DNA from: DATGEP01 sp035310125
Lineage (GTDB): Bacteria > Chloroflexota > Ktedonobacteria > Ktedonobacterales > JADMIN01
Reading direction: 5' to 3'
NCBI GenBank assembly: GCA_035310125.1
Contig: DATGEP010000259.1
Location: forward strand, 1-25,030
DNA: 25,030 nucleotides
Positions 16,027 through 22,493 of the stretch are shown here, piece after piece. The stretch's first letter is position 1. Every line of letters starts with the position of its first letter. Under the pieces are notes generated by a model that saw nothing but the letters and a program-made list of their open reading frames with translations, made no database searches and was not told the origin of the DNA. The position numbers and the translations under genes were made by a program.

Positions 16027-16353
16027 TCAGTTCGGGCGGGTGTACGGCAAATGTCCGGCGGCACGCGCGCGGGCCAGAGCATCGTCACGAGCGACGCGGA
16101 CAAGCTGCGTAAGGAACGCTTCGCATCCCTCGCTCGAGCTATCCGTAAACTCTCTCAGGGCGTGCTCGACGCCAGCGCCAGGCGCAAAGTAGCCGTCGCG
16201 AAAGGCGAGCGTACTGAGCGCCCGCAACCGGTCGTCGTCGCCGGGCAAACCGCGTACCAGTAGGGCCAGTGAGTCGAGGGCGCGCGCATGCAGTTCACGA
16301 CGCTGAGCCATCTCGGGTGCTGGGGGTGCGGTGCCACGCTCTCGGCCAAGCAT
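16027..16353 (-). CDS. small hypothetical protein, doubtful
   Basis: A 108-residue frame converging on the CoA-transferase operon. Composition is protein-like and helical (RRELHARALDSLALLVRGLP, DDDRLRALSTLAFRDGYFAP, VEHALREFTDSSSEGCEAFL) with no membrane segment or signal. I recognise no family. The ATG at 16353 has no clear ribosome site, and a competing 70-residue plus-strand frame overlaps. It may be a decayed regulator fragment. Confidence 0.4.
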   Translation of the reverse strand: MLGRERGTAPPAPEMAQRRELHARALDSLALLVRGLPGDDDRLRALSTLAFRDGYFAPGAGVEHALREFTDSSSEGCEAFLTQLVRVARDDALARARAAGHLPYTRPN

Positions 16354-16585
16354 CAAGGCACGTCGGCTGAGGTAGCGTAGAACTCGTCACGCGCGGACAT
16401 AGACACACGCCGCAGGACAATGTGCGCGGCCTTCAGAAACCAGCTTGTCGGCCCGCGTGGCGATCCGGGACACGTTGCGGCGACGGTTCAGCATCCGAAC
16501 CACGCTCGGACGTAGACGACCTTGGCGATCATCAGGAGGGCCACGAAAAAGGGATGGACCTCAAAGGTCAAAACGCAATCGGTAT

Positions 16586-16599
16586 TGGAACTAGTTCCA
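16586..16599. promoter_or_regulatory. operator palindrome 1, TGGAACTAGTTCCA
   Basis: A perfect 14-bp palindrome and the most symmetrical of five related sites in the window. It overlaps an AT-rich promoter-like patch (TATATT four bases downstream). Confidence 0.65.
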
Positions 16600-16717
16600 T
16601 CATATATTCATCCCAGAGCGCCGTAGAGACATTTCGCCCGAGAGCCGCAGCCAGCTGATACCCGCGGTGCGTACCAGCTGACGCTGCGATTGGCGACTTG
16701 GCTCGGCGTTAAACTGG

Positions 16718-16731
16718 TGGAACCAGTTCCA
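16718..16731. promoter_or_regulatory. operator palindrome 2, TGGAACCAGTTCCA
   Basis: Same TGGAAC...TTCCA frame as site 1, with CAG in the centre. It lies 52 bases before the epimerase start and overlaps a second inverted repeat, ACTGG-TGGAA-CCAGT (16713-16727). Confidence 0.6.
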
Positions 16732-16782
16732 GTGGCGTGGCGCCGTTGGGGCCAGCGTCCCAGCTGGTGTGGAGGATAACTG

Positions 16783-17121
16783 ATGCAGAGGCATTCGCTC
16801 ACGACTGCCCGTGACGTTTCGGCGTACGCGGGCAAGCGGGTGCTCGTTACCGGCGGCCTGGGTTTCATAGGGTCAAACCTGGCGATCCGTTTGATCGAGT
16901 TGGGCGCCGAGGTACTGATTGTCGATGCCCTCCTGGCCGAGACCGGCGCAAACCCGTTCAACTTGCAGCCCGTACAGGATCATGGGCGGCTCGCGGTGCG
17001 GATTGTCGACCTTCGCGACGCTCTGGCGATGGAACGTCTGGTGCACGGCCAGCAGATCATCTTCAACCTGGCAGGTCAGGTCAGCCACCTCGACTCGATG
17101 CAGGGTGACGATGCCACGTGA
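16783..17121 (+). pseudogene. NAD-dependent epimerase/dehydratase, truncated to its Rossmann half
   Basis: The 112-residue frame holds the start of an extended short-chain dehydrogenase of the nucleotide-sugar epimerase type: KRVLVTGGLGFIGSNLAIRL with the GxxGxxG motif, ELGAEVLIVDALLAETGANP, and IIFNLAGQVSHLDSM, the strand that leads to the catalytic region. It then breaks off into GDDAT and a stop. Full-length relatives have about 310-330 residues with a YxxxK active site, absent here. No other frame downstream restores homology, so this is a deletion and not a simple frameshift. GGAGG sits seven bases before ATG 16783. The product might bind NAD but cannot be catalytic. Confidence 0.8.
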
Positions 17122-17150
17122 GTACGCCTCCGCTTGCGACGCCGCGACGA

Positions 17151-17549
17151 CTACTGGATAGTCAACGTCCCCTGCATACCCGCCTCCTGGTGGCCAGGCT
17201 GGCTGCAGAAATAGGTGTATGTGCCCGGTTTGTCGATGGTGAACGTGACCATCGCCGACTGGCCCGGCTGAGCGGTGATCTTGACTGGCTGTGCCACACC
17301 GTCGGTAATGTCGAAGTCGTGCGCCAGCTGCCCGCTGTTCTTCAGCGTCACCTGGATCGGTCGACCGGCTGTGGCGGTGAGCGTGGCCGGATCGAACTTC
17401 ATCGTGTCCATCGCCGTCACCGTGAATTGTTGGGGCGAGGCGGATGCTGCTCCTCCTGAAGCGCTTGTTGGTCTGGAGCTACTCGTGGCAGAACAGGCCA
17501 CCAGCAGTGGAAGCACAACTACACAAATGAGCTTACAAGCGAGTTTCAC
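17151..17549 (-). CDS. lipoprotein cupredoxin (plastocyanin-like copper protein)
   Basis: A 132-residue extracytoplasmic lipoprotein: hydrophobic start KLICVVVLPLLVAC with lipobox LVAC and lipidated Cys19, then an S/A-rich linker to residue 40, then one cupredoxin domain. Type 1 copper ligands are all visible: H77 (LAHDFDI), C115 and H120 (YFCSQPGH) and M125 (EAGM). Such proteins carry electrons or copper at the outer face of the membrane. The GTG start at 17549 is preceded by AAGGAA five bases away, and the gene begins nine bases after the universal stress protein stop, so it is the last gene of a three-gene operon. It ends 29 bases from the truncated epimerase gene, with the two converging. 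Confidence 0.92.
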   Translation of the reverse strand: MKLACKLICVVVLPLLVACSATSSSRPTSASGGAASASPQQFTVTAMDTMKFDPATLTATAGRPIQVTLKNSGQLAHDFDITDGVAQPVKITAQPGQSAMVTFTIDKPGTYTYFCSQPGHQEAGMQGTLTIQ

Positions 17550-17558
17550 GGGTTCCTT

Positions 17559-17930
17559 TCAGGTGCAAGCGAGCACGTGAGCCGCGACGCTTCCGGCGGG
17601 CCTATCGCCGAAGCCATGCCCAGCGGGAATGCCCATCACCACCAGGTCGGCCTTCTGCTCGAAGAGTTCTGCCAGGATCGCATCCGCAGCGTCGCCGTAC
17701 AACACGTCCGTGCTGGTATGGCCTGCGGACGTCACCCGCCGCGTCAGACCCTGCAAGTGCTGATGTGCGTCGGCAAGGCTGGCTTCCCTGTGCGCGGCGC
17801 CCAACGGCGCATGCTCGGGTATGGCTTGAACAAGCAGCAGTCGGCCGCGCAGGCCCGCCAGAAACGCAGCGTAGCGGACGACGCACTCATCCAGAGGCGA
17901 TTCCGCAAGCATGGCGATGACGGTGCGCAC
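17559..17930 (-). CDS. single-domain universal stress protein
   Basis: A UspA-fold protein of about 123 residues. It begins RTVIAMLAESPLDECVVRYA, continues FLAGLRGRLLLVQAIPEHAP and STDVLYGDAADAILAELFEQ, and ends KADLVVMGIPAGHGFGDRPA followed by GSVAAHVL. The nucleotide motif reads G-IP-A-x9-G-S, so the second glycine is replaced. The final strand normally present (CPVLVV) is missing: the protein stops at AHVLACT, about eight residues short. GTG 17930 gives the usual family start; TTG 17942 is four codons longer. It lies between the membrane protein and cupredoxin genes in the same direction and probably links respiration or copper stress with general stress. Confidence 0.85.
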   Translation of the reverse strand: MRTVIAMLAESPLDECVVRYAAFLAGLRGRLLLVQAIPEHAPLGAAHREASLADAHQHLQGLTRRVTSAGHTSTDVLYGDAADAILAELFEQKADLVVMGIPAGHGFGDRPAGSVAAHVLACT

Positions 17931-17960
17931 GTTTCGTCCCAACCTTCGCGGATCCTGGCG

Positions 17961-18275
17961 CTAGGCGGTGGCCCGCACCTCGCGGCGTCGCTCGGGTGTC
18001 CAGATCATGGCCGGCCGACGCGCAGCGGTGATGATCCAGTCGACGATGACCGCGACCAGCGAACCGACCAACGCGGCGGCGAGGTGGACGCCACCGTAGA
18101 CCGGGTCGTTCGCGAAATGGGGGCTGAGCACGGCCTGGGCGACCCAGATGCCCAGGAACGGGTAGGCGGCCACGCGCCAGATTCGATCCGGCAGTTGGCC
18201 AGGCAACAGGTCGTACCACAGCACACCCGTGCCGTAGGCCAGGCCAAGCGTCAACAAGCATGTACCGATGTCCAT
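17961..18275 (-). CDS. small membrane protein of unknown function
   Basis: A 104-residue protein with about three hydrophobic segments (DIGTCLLTLGLAYGTGVLWY; RVAAYPFLGIWVAQAVLS; GVHLAAALVGSLVAVIVDWI) and a charged, arginine-rich C-terminus that likely faces the cytoplasm. ATG 18275 has a textbook AAGGAGG seven bases upstream; a longer frame to 18377 runs through the operators and is rejected. It is the first gene of the operon with a universal stress protein and a cupredoxin. I do not recognise the family. By position it may anchor an electron-transfer or copper function. Two palindromic operators lie 28 and 57 bases upstream of its start. Confidence 0.8.
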   Translation of the reverse strand: MDIGTCLLTLGLAYGTGVLWYDLLPGQLPDRIWRVAAYPFLGIWVAQAVLSPHFANDPVYGGVHLAAALVGSLVAVIVDWIITAARRPAMIWTPERRREVRATA

Positions 18276-18302
18276 CCGAACCTCCTTAATTCGTGCATTG
18301 CT

Positions 18303-18316
18303 TGGAACTGATTCCA
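18303..18316. promoter_or_regulatory. operator palindrome 3, TGGAACTGATTCCA
   Basis: Proximal member of a pair upstream of the membrane-protein operon. Same five-base arms as sites 1 and 2. It touches the candidate -10 box of that operon. Confidence 0.65.
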
Positions 18317-18321
18317 TGATA
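18316..18321 (-). promoter_or_regulatory. candidate -10 box TATCAT of the minus-strand operon
   Basis: TATCAT on the minus strand lies between the paired palindromes, 41 bases before the start codon. The matching -35 position (GGAATC, 17 bases away) is weak and inside the distal operator, as expected for a promoter blocked by the same regulator. Confidence 0.4.
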
Positions 18322-18331
18322 GCACCAGCGG

Positions 18332-18345
18332 TGGAACTGATTCCA
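18332..18345. promoter_or_regulatory. operator palindrome 4, TGGAACTGATTCCA
   Basis: Identical to site 3 over all 14 bases; centre-to-centre distance 29 bp, close to an integral number of helical turns (2.8). It also lies 26 bases before the plus-strand frame at 18371, so could serve both directions. Confidence 0.65.
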
Positions 18346-18370
18346 CGTTTGTTGCTACCATGTTCCCGCA

Positions 18371-18718
18371 ATGGCATTCTCGGATGAGCTTTTCATCGCC
18401 CACGTTGATACCACGTTGCTGCATCACCTCCACTGGCCAATCGTGGGCCTCCTGGCTCGACACTACGTCGAACACCTCGAGCTCAGGTACTACCTGGACG
18501 AGTTGCTCGCCAGCGGCACCTGGCTCAGCGTCCGCGCGGTGCCACACCCGACCCGACGGTGCCCAGCCGATGGCGCGACCACTGAGTTCGATATCTTTGG
18601 CCGACCCCCGTCCAGCGCCGGCGAGGCGCGGCACATCCACGTTCGGCGGCCGAGCCACGTCGCTGCTGCGCGGACGACGTCGGTTCCGCACACCGTGCTA
18701 CCCACTCTGCTCGCGTAG
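18371..18718 (+). CDS. hypothetical protein, doubtful
   Basis: A 115-residue frame beginning MAFSDELFIAHVDTTLLHHL with GC-rich third positions over the first 60 codons and a helical, histidine-rich N-terminal half (HHLHWPIVGLLARHYVEHLE, LRYYLDELLASG). The C-terminal half is R/A/P-rich and low in structure. No ribosome site is convincing and an overlapping minus-strand frame is about as long. I recognise no family on either strand. It stands directly after the paired palindromes, which gives it some weight as a divergent target. Confidence 0.35.
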   Translation: MAFSDELFIAHVDTTLLHHLHWPIVGLLARHYVEHLELRYYLDELLASGTWLSVRAVPHPTRRCPADGATTEFDIFGRPPSSAGEARHIHVRRPSHVAAARTTSVPHTVLPTLLA

Positions 18719-18780
18719 GGCCGAGTTAGCCGCCCGCGGTACGGCGGACGACCCCGCGCTGCTCGAGTTGCACGCGGTGT

Positions 18781-18794
18781 TGGAACTGATTCCA
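18781..18794. promoter_or_regulatory. operator palindrome 5, TGGAACTGATTCCA
   Basis: Identical to sites 3 and 4. No start codon lies close by; it is 283 bases before the secreted-protein gene at 19064. Confidence 0.55.
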
Positions 18795-18920
18795 TGTTGG
18801 GATGTCGGTGGCCACCAGAGCAGCCTTCGCAAACCGCCTGCTCCGGGGCTTGCCAAGCAGGGGCTGCTCTGCACCGGTGGCCGCGGCGGCCCTGACCGAC
18901 CAGCGGCCTGTCCTTTTAGA

Positions 18921-18950
18921 CAGTAAGTGAATAAAGTCATTGACTTACTG
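18921..18950. promoter_or_regulatory. 30-bp dyad over the promoter of the SufR-like operon
   Basis: CAGTAAGTGAATAA (18921-18934) and the reverse complement of 18937-18950, CAGTAAGTCAATGA, match at 12 of 14 bases with a two-base centre. A shorter perfect palindrome AAGTCA-T-TGACTT (18934-18946) is nested inside. It overlaps the -35 box, the classical place for repression, and a SufR-like regulator is encoded in the operon. Confidence 0.65.
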
Positions 18951-18968
18951 TTCTAATGGCGCTAGAGT
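18940..18968 (+). promoter_or_regulatory. sigma70-type promoter, TTGACT - 17 bp - TAGAGT
   Basis: TTGACT at 18940-18945 and TAGAGT at 18963-18968 with exactly 17 bases between them. It is the best housekeeping promoter seen in the window, giving a 5' leader of roughly 90 bases before ATG 19064. Confidence 0.6.
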
Positions 18969-19063
18969 GGGCGAGTGTCAACCGTGGAGTTTGTCGGCGT
19001 GACCTGGAGTGATCGCCCAGGCGCCGTTGAGCAACCTACCACCCGGCCAGCAAGGACAGACCA

Positions 19064-19786
19064 ATGCATCCCTCCATTCGCACACTGCTTCCCGGCCTCG
19101 CGGCCGTGACCGCCACCGCACTCGTGCTCTGGGCGGGGCTACCCGCTTCCGCCGCACCCGTAACCATGACCGACAGGTCACACACCGCGCGTGTGACGAC
19201 CGTGCCCAGCGTCGAGAAGCGCATCACGTTGCGCAATGCGATGGGCAAGTACTGGGAGGACCACATTACCTGGACCCGCCTGTTCATCATCTCGGACCTG
19301 GCGGACTCGCCTGATCTCCCGATGACCACCCAGCGCCTCCTGCAGAACCAGGTCGACATCGGCAACGCTATCAAGCCCTACTACGGCGATGCCGCCGGCG
19401 ACCAGTTGACCGGGCTCTTGCGGGACCACATTCTCATCGCCGCCGACGTTGTCGCGGCCGCCAAAGCCGGTGACACCGCCAGGCTCAATGACCAGATGGC
19501 CCGCTGGCAAGCCAACGCCGACGACATTGGCACCTTCCTCGGGAGCGCCAATCCGGACAACTGGCCGGCCGCTGACATGCAAGCCATGATGCGCGAACAC
19601 CTGGACCTCACGACGGCGGAGGTTGTGGCGCGGCTGCACCAGGATTGGGCCGGCGACATTGCCGCGTATGACAAGGTGCACCTGCACATCCTCGTGCTGG
19701 CCGACGAGCTCACCAACGGGATCGTCGCGCAGTTTCCCGATGCATTCGCGGACGGCGCGCAAGCCACAACGCCGAACGGTGAGTGA
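19064..19786 (+). CDS. secreted helical-bundle protein of uncharacterised family
   Basis: A 240-residue protein with a Sec signal peptide (basic start, hydrophobic TATALVLWAGL, cleavage near PASAA at 30-31). The mature part is helical and has the pattern YWEDHITWTRLFIIS, LLQNQVDIGNAIKPYYGDAA, LLRDHILIAADVVAAAKAGD, MMREHLDLTTAEVVARLHQD and YDKVHLHILVLADELTNGIV. I know this as a recurrent bacterial family, often labelled wrongly as an unrelated enzyme, with no proven function. Conserved H, E and D residues in WEDH, RDHIL, REHLDL and KVHLHIL lie on successive helices and could form a metal or cofactor site. It is first in an operon with a SufR-like regulator whose start lies inside its end. Confidence 0.85.
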   Translation: MHPSIRTLLPGLAAVTATALVLWAGLPASAAPVTMTDRSHTARVTTVPSVEKRITLRNAMGKYWEDHITWTRLFIISDLADSPDLPMTTQRLLQNQVDIGNAIKPYYGDAAGDQLTGLLRDHILIAADVVAAAKAGDTARLNDQMARWQANADDIGTFLGSANPDNWPAADMQAMMREHLDLTTAEVVARLHQDWAGDIAAYDKVHLHILVLADELTNGIVAQFPDAFADGAQATTPNGE

Positions 19787-20468
19787 GCTGTGGGACGAGC
19801 GCTTTTTCTCCACCACGCGCGGACAGGCCCTGCTGGCACTGCGCCGCGGCTCTCGGACCGTGGAGGAGCTCGCTCGGGCGCTCGGACTCAGCCGTAACGC
19901 GATCCGGGCTCACCTCACGGTGCTGGAGCGGGATGGCCTCGTGCAGCGCATCGGCCATCGCCGTGGCACAGGCAAGCCGTCGAACCTGTACGCATTAACA
20001 ACGGCGGCCGAGCAGGAGTTCTCGCAAGCCTACGCACCCGTGCTGCGCCAACTCCTGGACGTCCTTCGGGAGCAATTGCCACCGGGCGCCCTGGACGACG
20101 TGTTACGAGAGGTCGGGCGGCGCATGGCGAACGAGCAGGGACTGACGGAAGCCGATTTCGCAGCGCGTCTGGCCAGCGCCCTGGCGATGCTCGATCAACT
20201 GGGCGGGGTTGCGACAGCCGAGATGCGCGATAACACGGTCTTGATCCGCAGTTACAGTTGCCCGCTGGTCGCGAGCGTACCCGCGCACCCCGAGTTGTGC
20301 CACATGACCGAGACCCTGCTCGGACAGATCTTGGGCGCGCCAGTGCGCGAGCGGTGTGATCACAGTGATCCACCCCGGTGCTGCTTCGAAGTAGCGCCGG
20401 CTCGGGCACCACGCTGCCCCGAGCGGCATGAACTCCGAGCCACACGGCCAGCACATCAGGAGAGTTGA
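19779..20468 (+). CDS. SufR-like helix-turn-helix regulator with iron-sulfur cysteines
   Basis: A 229-residue regulator. The winged helix-turn-helix spans about residues 12-75 (RGQALLALRRGSRTVEELAR, ALGLSRNAIRAHLTVLERDG, GKPSNLYALT). The C-terminal domain ends with cysteines at 161, 174, 193, 201 and 202, spaced C-x12-C-x18-C-x7-CC. SufR proteins hold a [4Fe-4S] cluster on C-terminal cysteines and repress Fe-S or redox genes until the cluster is lost; the first C-x12-C spacing fits that model. GTG 19779 is chosen because homology (LWDERFFSTTRGQALL) starts there; it overlaps the previous gene by eight bases, so translation is coupled. No suf genes are nearby, so it more likely controls its own operon through the upstream dyad. 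Confidence 0.85.
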   Translation: MSELWDERFFSTTRGQALLALRRGSRTVEELARALGLSRNAIRAHLTVLERDGLVQRIGHRRGTGKPSNLYALTTAAEQEFSQAYAPVLRQLLDVLREQLPPGALDDVLREVGRRMANEQGLTEADFAARLASALAMLDQLGGVATAEMRDNTVLIRSYSCPLVASVPAHPELCHMTETLLGQILGAPVRERCDHSDPPRCCFEVAPARAPRCPERHELRATRPAHQES

Positions 20469-20472
20469 ACGC

Positions 20473-21189
20473 ATGACACCAGTCCTCCGCTTCATGGATC
20501 AGCAGCACGAAGCTGAAAACGCCACATCGTTTCTTTTCCAACCCGATTCGCCCCTGACCTTTCGGGCCGGGCAATACCTGCGCTACACGCTGCCGCATGC
20601 TGATCCGGATACCCGCGGCATTTCGCGCTCCTTTTCAATCGCCTCGTCCCCCGATGAGCCGCTCCTCCGGCTGACCACACGGCTGAGCACGCCGCCCAGC
20701 ACGTTCAAAGCCGCGCTCGCACGCCTGCAACCCGGTGCAATCGTCGACGCGAGCGGGCCGTTCGGCAACTTCGTCTACTCCGAGTCCGATGAACCCGTCG
20801 TCTTCATTGCCGGGGGCATCGGCATCACTCCCATGCGCTCGATCCTCGGCGACCTCGCTTCCAGGCAGGTGCGCACCAGGAGCACGCTCCTGTACTCGAG
20901 TACGACCCAGGATATCCCGTTCCGGACCTGGCTCGATGCGCTGGCGACAGATTGGCCCGAACTCCGGGTGATCTACACCGTGACGCGGCCGGGCGCAGAG
21001 TGGAACGGACTGACGGGACGAATCGATGCTGCATTCGTCCAGCGGCACGTGCCCGACGTGGCTCGGTCGCTTTGCCTGGTGTCAGGCCCAACTCCACTGG
21101 TCGACTCCATGCGCGCCACGCTGGCCGACACCGGCGTCGATCCCGGACGAGTGAAGTACGAAGCGTTCCCTGGTTACCACGTGTCCTAG
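20473..21189 (+). CDS. ferredoxin-NADP reductase-like flavin oxidoreductase
   Basis: A 238-residue stand-alone reductase with an N-terminal FAD barrel and a C-terminal NAD(P) domain. Flavin-binding RSFS is at 52-55, the SGPFGNF turn near 94-100, the pyridine-nucleotide loop GGIGITPM at 114-121, and the closing SGPTPLVDSMRATLADTGVD with KYEAFPGY. It lacks the 2Fe-2S domain often fused in phenol-hydroxylase or ferredoxin reductases, so it would pass electrons to a separate partner. ATG 20473 has GGAGAG nine bases upstream; the longer frame from 20428 would overlap the regulator. Third gene of the operon, four bases after the SufR-like stop. A hairpin follows its stop, so it probably ends the transcript. 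Confidence 0.92.
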   Translation: MTPVLRFMDQQHEAENATSFLFQPDSPLTFRAGQYLRYTLPHADPDTRGISRSFSIASSPDEPLLRLTTRLSTPPSTFKAALARLQPGAIVDASGPFGNFVYSESDEPVVFIAGGIGITPMRSILGDLASRQVRTRSTLLYSSTTQDIPFRTWLDALATDWPELRVIYTVTRPGAEWNGLTGRIDAAFVQRHVPDVARSLCLVSGPTPLVDSMRATLADTGVDPGRVKYEAFPGYHVS

Positions 21190-21196
21190 CCGACCG

Positions 21197-21220
21197 CGCG
21201 CGGTGGGGGGAGACCGCGCG
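21197..21220 (+). terminator. GC-rich hairpin after the flavin reductase gene
   Basis: CGCGCGGT (21197-21204) pairs with ACCGCGCG (21213-21220) around GGGGGGAG, eight bases after the stop, followed by GCCGCTCTTTCC. ACCGCGCGCGGT at 21193-21204 is also palindromic, so other foldings compete. Confidence 0.5.
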
Positions 21221-21355
21221 GCCGCTCTTTCCGACTCCGCTCACCAAACGCGCGGAACAACCGATCGCAGGACTGGAGTGGTCTGACTGCCTGTCATCTG
21301 TCGATTTCACGAGCGGCGCTGCTTGCACCCCCAGACGCCCCAACGCGCTCCACGG

Positions 21356-21506
21356 ATGAACGAGGAGTTTCGCACCGCGCTCATCGAAGCGATTCCCTGG
21401 GGCCGGCGTGGCCAAACCCGATGAGGTCGCCAAAGCTGTCCGCTATCTCTGTTCCCCGGGCGCTGAGTACATTCCCGATGCGCTCCTGCCCGTCGATGGC
21501 GGGTAG
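21356..21506 (+). pseudogene. C-terminal relic of a short-chain dehydrogenase/reductase
   Basis: MNEEFRTALIEAIPWGRRG matches the region after the SDR substrate loop; then a frame change near 21415 leads to AKPDEVAKAVRYLCSPGAEY and IPDALLPVDGG, the standard SDR ending (compare ITGQVLPVDGG), and a stop. Only the last 50 or so residues of a roughly 250-residue enzyme are left, without the cofactor loop or the YxxxK active site. It lies 87 bases before an ECF41 sigma gene; oxidoreductases and epimerases are frequent ECF41 targets, so this may be the remains of the partner gene. Confidence 0.75.
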
Positions 21507-21533
21507 CCGGGTGGCGGCTGATGACCCATCCCC

Positions 21534-21560
21534 GGTCACACCCGTCGTGTGTCGCGGGTC
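21534..21560 (+). promoter_or_regulatory. candidate ECF41-type promoter, GGTCACA - 16 bp - GGTC
   Basis: ECF41 promoters follow TGTCACA-N16-CGTC. Here GGTCACA (21534-21540) is 16 bases from GGTC (21557-21560), one mismatch in each box, and transcription would start about 27 bases before the sigma gene. TTCCAT-GACACT-ATGGAA (21563-21580) just downstream is an extra palindrome. Confidence 0.45.
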
Positions 21561-21593
21561 ACTTCCATGACACTATGGAAGGACGTGTGACAT

Positions 21594-22493
21594 ATGGATG
21601 ACTGGCTGGCGGATCGCTTCGAGGAGCACCGGGCGCATCTACGGGCGGTAGCCTACCGCATGCTCGGCTCGCTGACGGAGGCCGACGACGCCGTTCAGGA
21701 CACCTGGCTGCGCATGAGTCAAGCCGGTGTTGGCGAAGTCGAGAACCTCGGCGGCTGGTTGACCACGATCGTGGCCCGCGTATGCCTGAACCTGCTGCGT
21801 TCGCGCAACATTCGACGCGAGGAGGGCTTCGGGCTGCACATCCCCGACCCCTTCATCACGCCCGACGGCGCGCTCCAACCGGAGGATGAGGCGATGCTGG
21901 CTGACTCGGTCGGCCTCGCGCTTCTCGTCGTGCTGGACACCCTGGCGCCAGCTGAGCGGTTGGCGTTTGTTCTCCATGACATGTTCGACTTGCCGTTCGA
22001 GGAGATCGCCCCCATGGTTGGTCGAACCCCCACGGCGGCGAGGCAACTCGCCAGCAGGGCGCGCAGACGTGTCAAAGGGGCCGAGATTCCGGCCCCGGAC
22101 CCTGATCTCACCCGTCAACGCGAGGTGGTCAACGCGTTCTTGCAGGCAGCGCGCGGTGGCGACTTCGATGCCCTCGTCGCCGTGCTGGACCCCAACGTCG
22201 TGCTGCGCATCGACGCCGGCGCGGCTCACCCCGCAGCCTCGATGGTGATTCACGGTGCAGCGGCGGTGGCCACTCAGGCACGGCGTGGGCTGAGGTTTCT
22301 CTTCGTGCGCTCGGCAGTGGAGCTGCTTCCGAGGTTGGTAAATGGAGCAGCCGGCGTGGTTGTCACCCTGGATGGGCGGCCCATGACAGTTATGGGCTTC
22401 AGCGTTGCCGATGGCAAGATCGTGGAGATCGACGCGATTGCCGACCCCGATCGCGTGCGCCGAATCGCCGCGGCTGTCCTGAGCGACGGGTGA
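21594..22493 (+). CDS. ECF41-group RNA polymerase sigma factor with SnoaL-like domain
   Basis: A 299-residue extracytoplasmic-function sigma factor. Region 2 (about 8-75: FEEHRAHLRAVAYRMLGSLT, EADDAVQDTWLRMSQAG, NLGGWLTTIVARVCLNLLRS) and region 4 (about 108-160: LDTLAPAERLAFVLHDMFDL, PFEEIAPMVGRTPTAARQLA, SRARRRVKG) are followed by a roughly 120-residue SnoaL/NTF2-like domain (VVNAFLQAARGGDFDALVAV, LDPNVVLRIDAG, VTLDGRPMTVMGFSVADGKI). In ECF41 this extension replaces a separate anti-sigma factor; the ending IDAIADPDRVRRI corresponds to the NPDKL motif region. ATG 21594 has GGAAGGA about ten bases upstream. No anti-sigma gene is present, as expected. Confidence 0.92.
   Translation: MDDWLADRFEEHRAHLRAVAYRMLGSLTEADDAVQDTWLRMSQAGVGEVENLGGWLTTIVARVCLNLLRSRNIRREEGFGLHIPDPFITPDGALQPEDEAMLADSVGLALLVVLDTLAPAERLAFVLHDMFDLPFEEIAPMVGRTPTAARQLASRARRRVKGAEIPAPDPDLTRQREVVNAFLQAARGGDFDALVAVLDPNVVLRIDAGAAHPAASMVIHGAAAVATQARRGLRFLFVRSAVELLPRLVNGAAGVVVTLDGRPMTVMGFSVADGKIVEIDAIADPDRVRRIAAAVLSDG

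Larger units (their letters stand above)
16354..16782. other. regulatory intergenic region with two TGGAAC palindromes
   Basis: No gene is seen here. The left 200 bases show nothing recognisable. The right part holds palindromes at 16586-16599 and 16718-16731, an AT-rich patch CATATATTC just after the first (with TATATT at 16603-16608 as a possible -10), and a short direct repeat of CCAGCTGA around 16653 and 16674. It is best read as a promoter region for the epimerase gene at 16783. Confidence 0.5.
18719..19063. other. intergenic region holding an operator, a 30-bp dyad and a promoter
   Basis: No gene is supported here. The left half holds palindrome 5 and otherwise nothing recognisable. 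The right half turns AT-rich at 18914-18955 and carries the dyad and the promoter for the gene at 19064. Confidence 0.55.

Noticed and set aside
18251..18691. 146-codon minus-strand frame (contains EVFDVVSSQEAHDWPVEVMQ)
   Set aside because: It runs across the paired operators and the operon's ribosome site and has no convincing start; I cannot exclude a decayed gene, but support is too weak.
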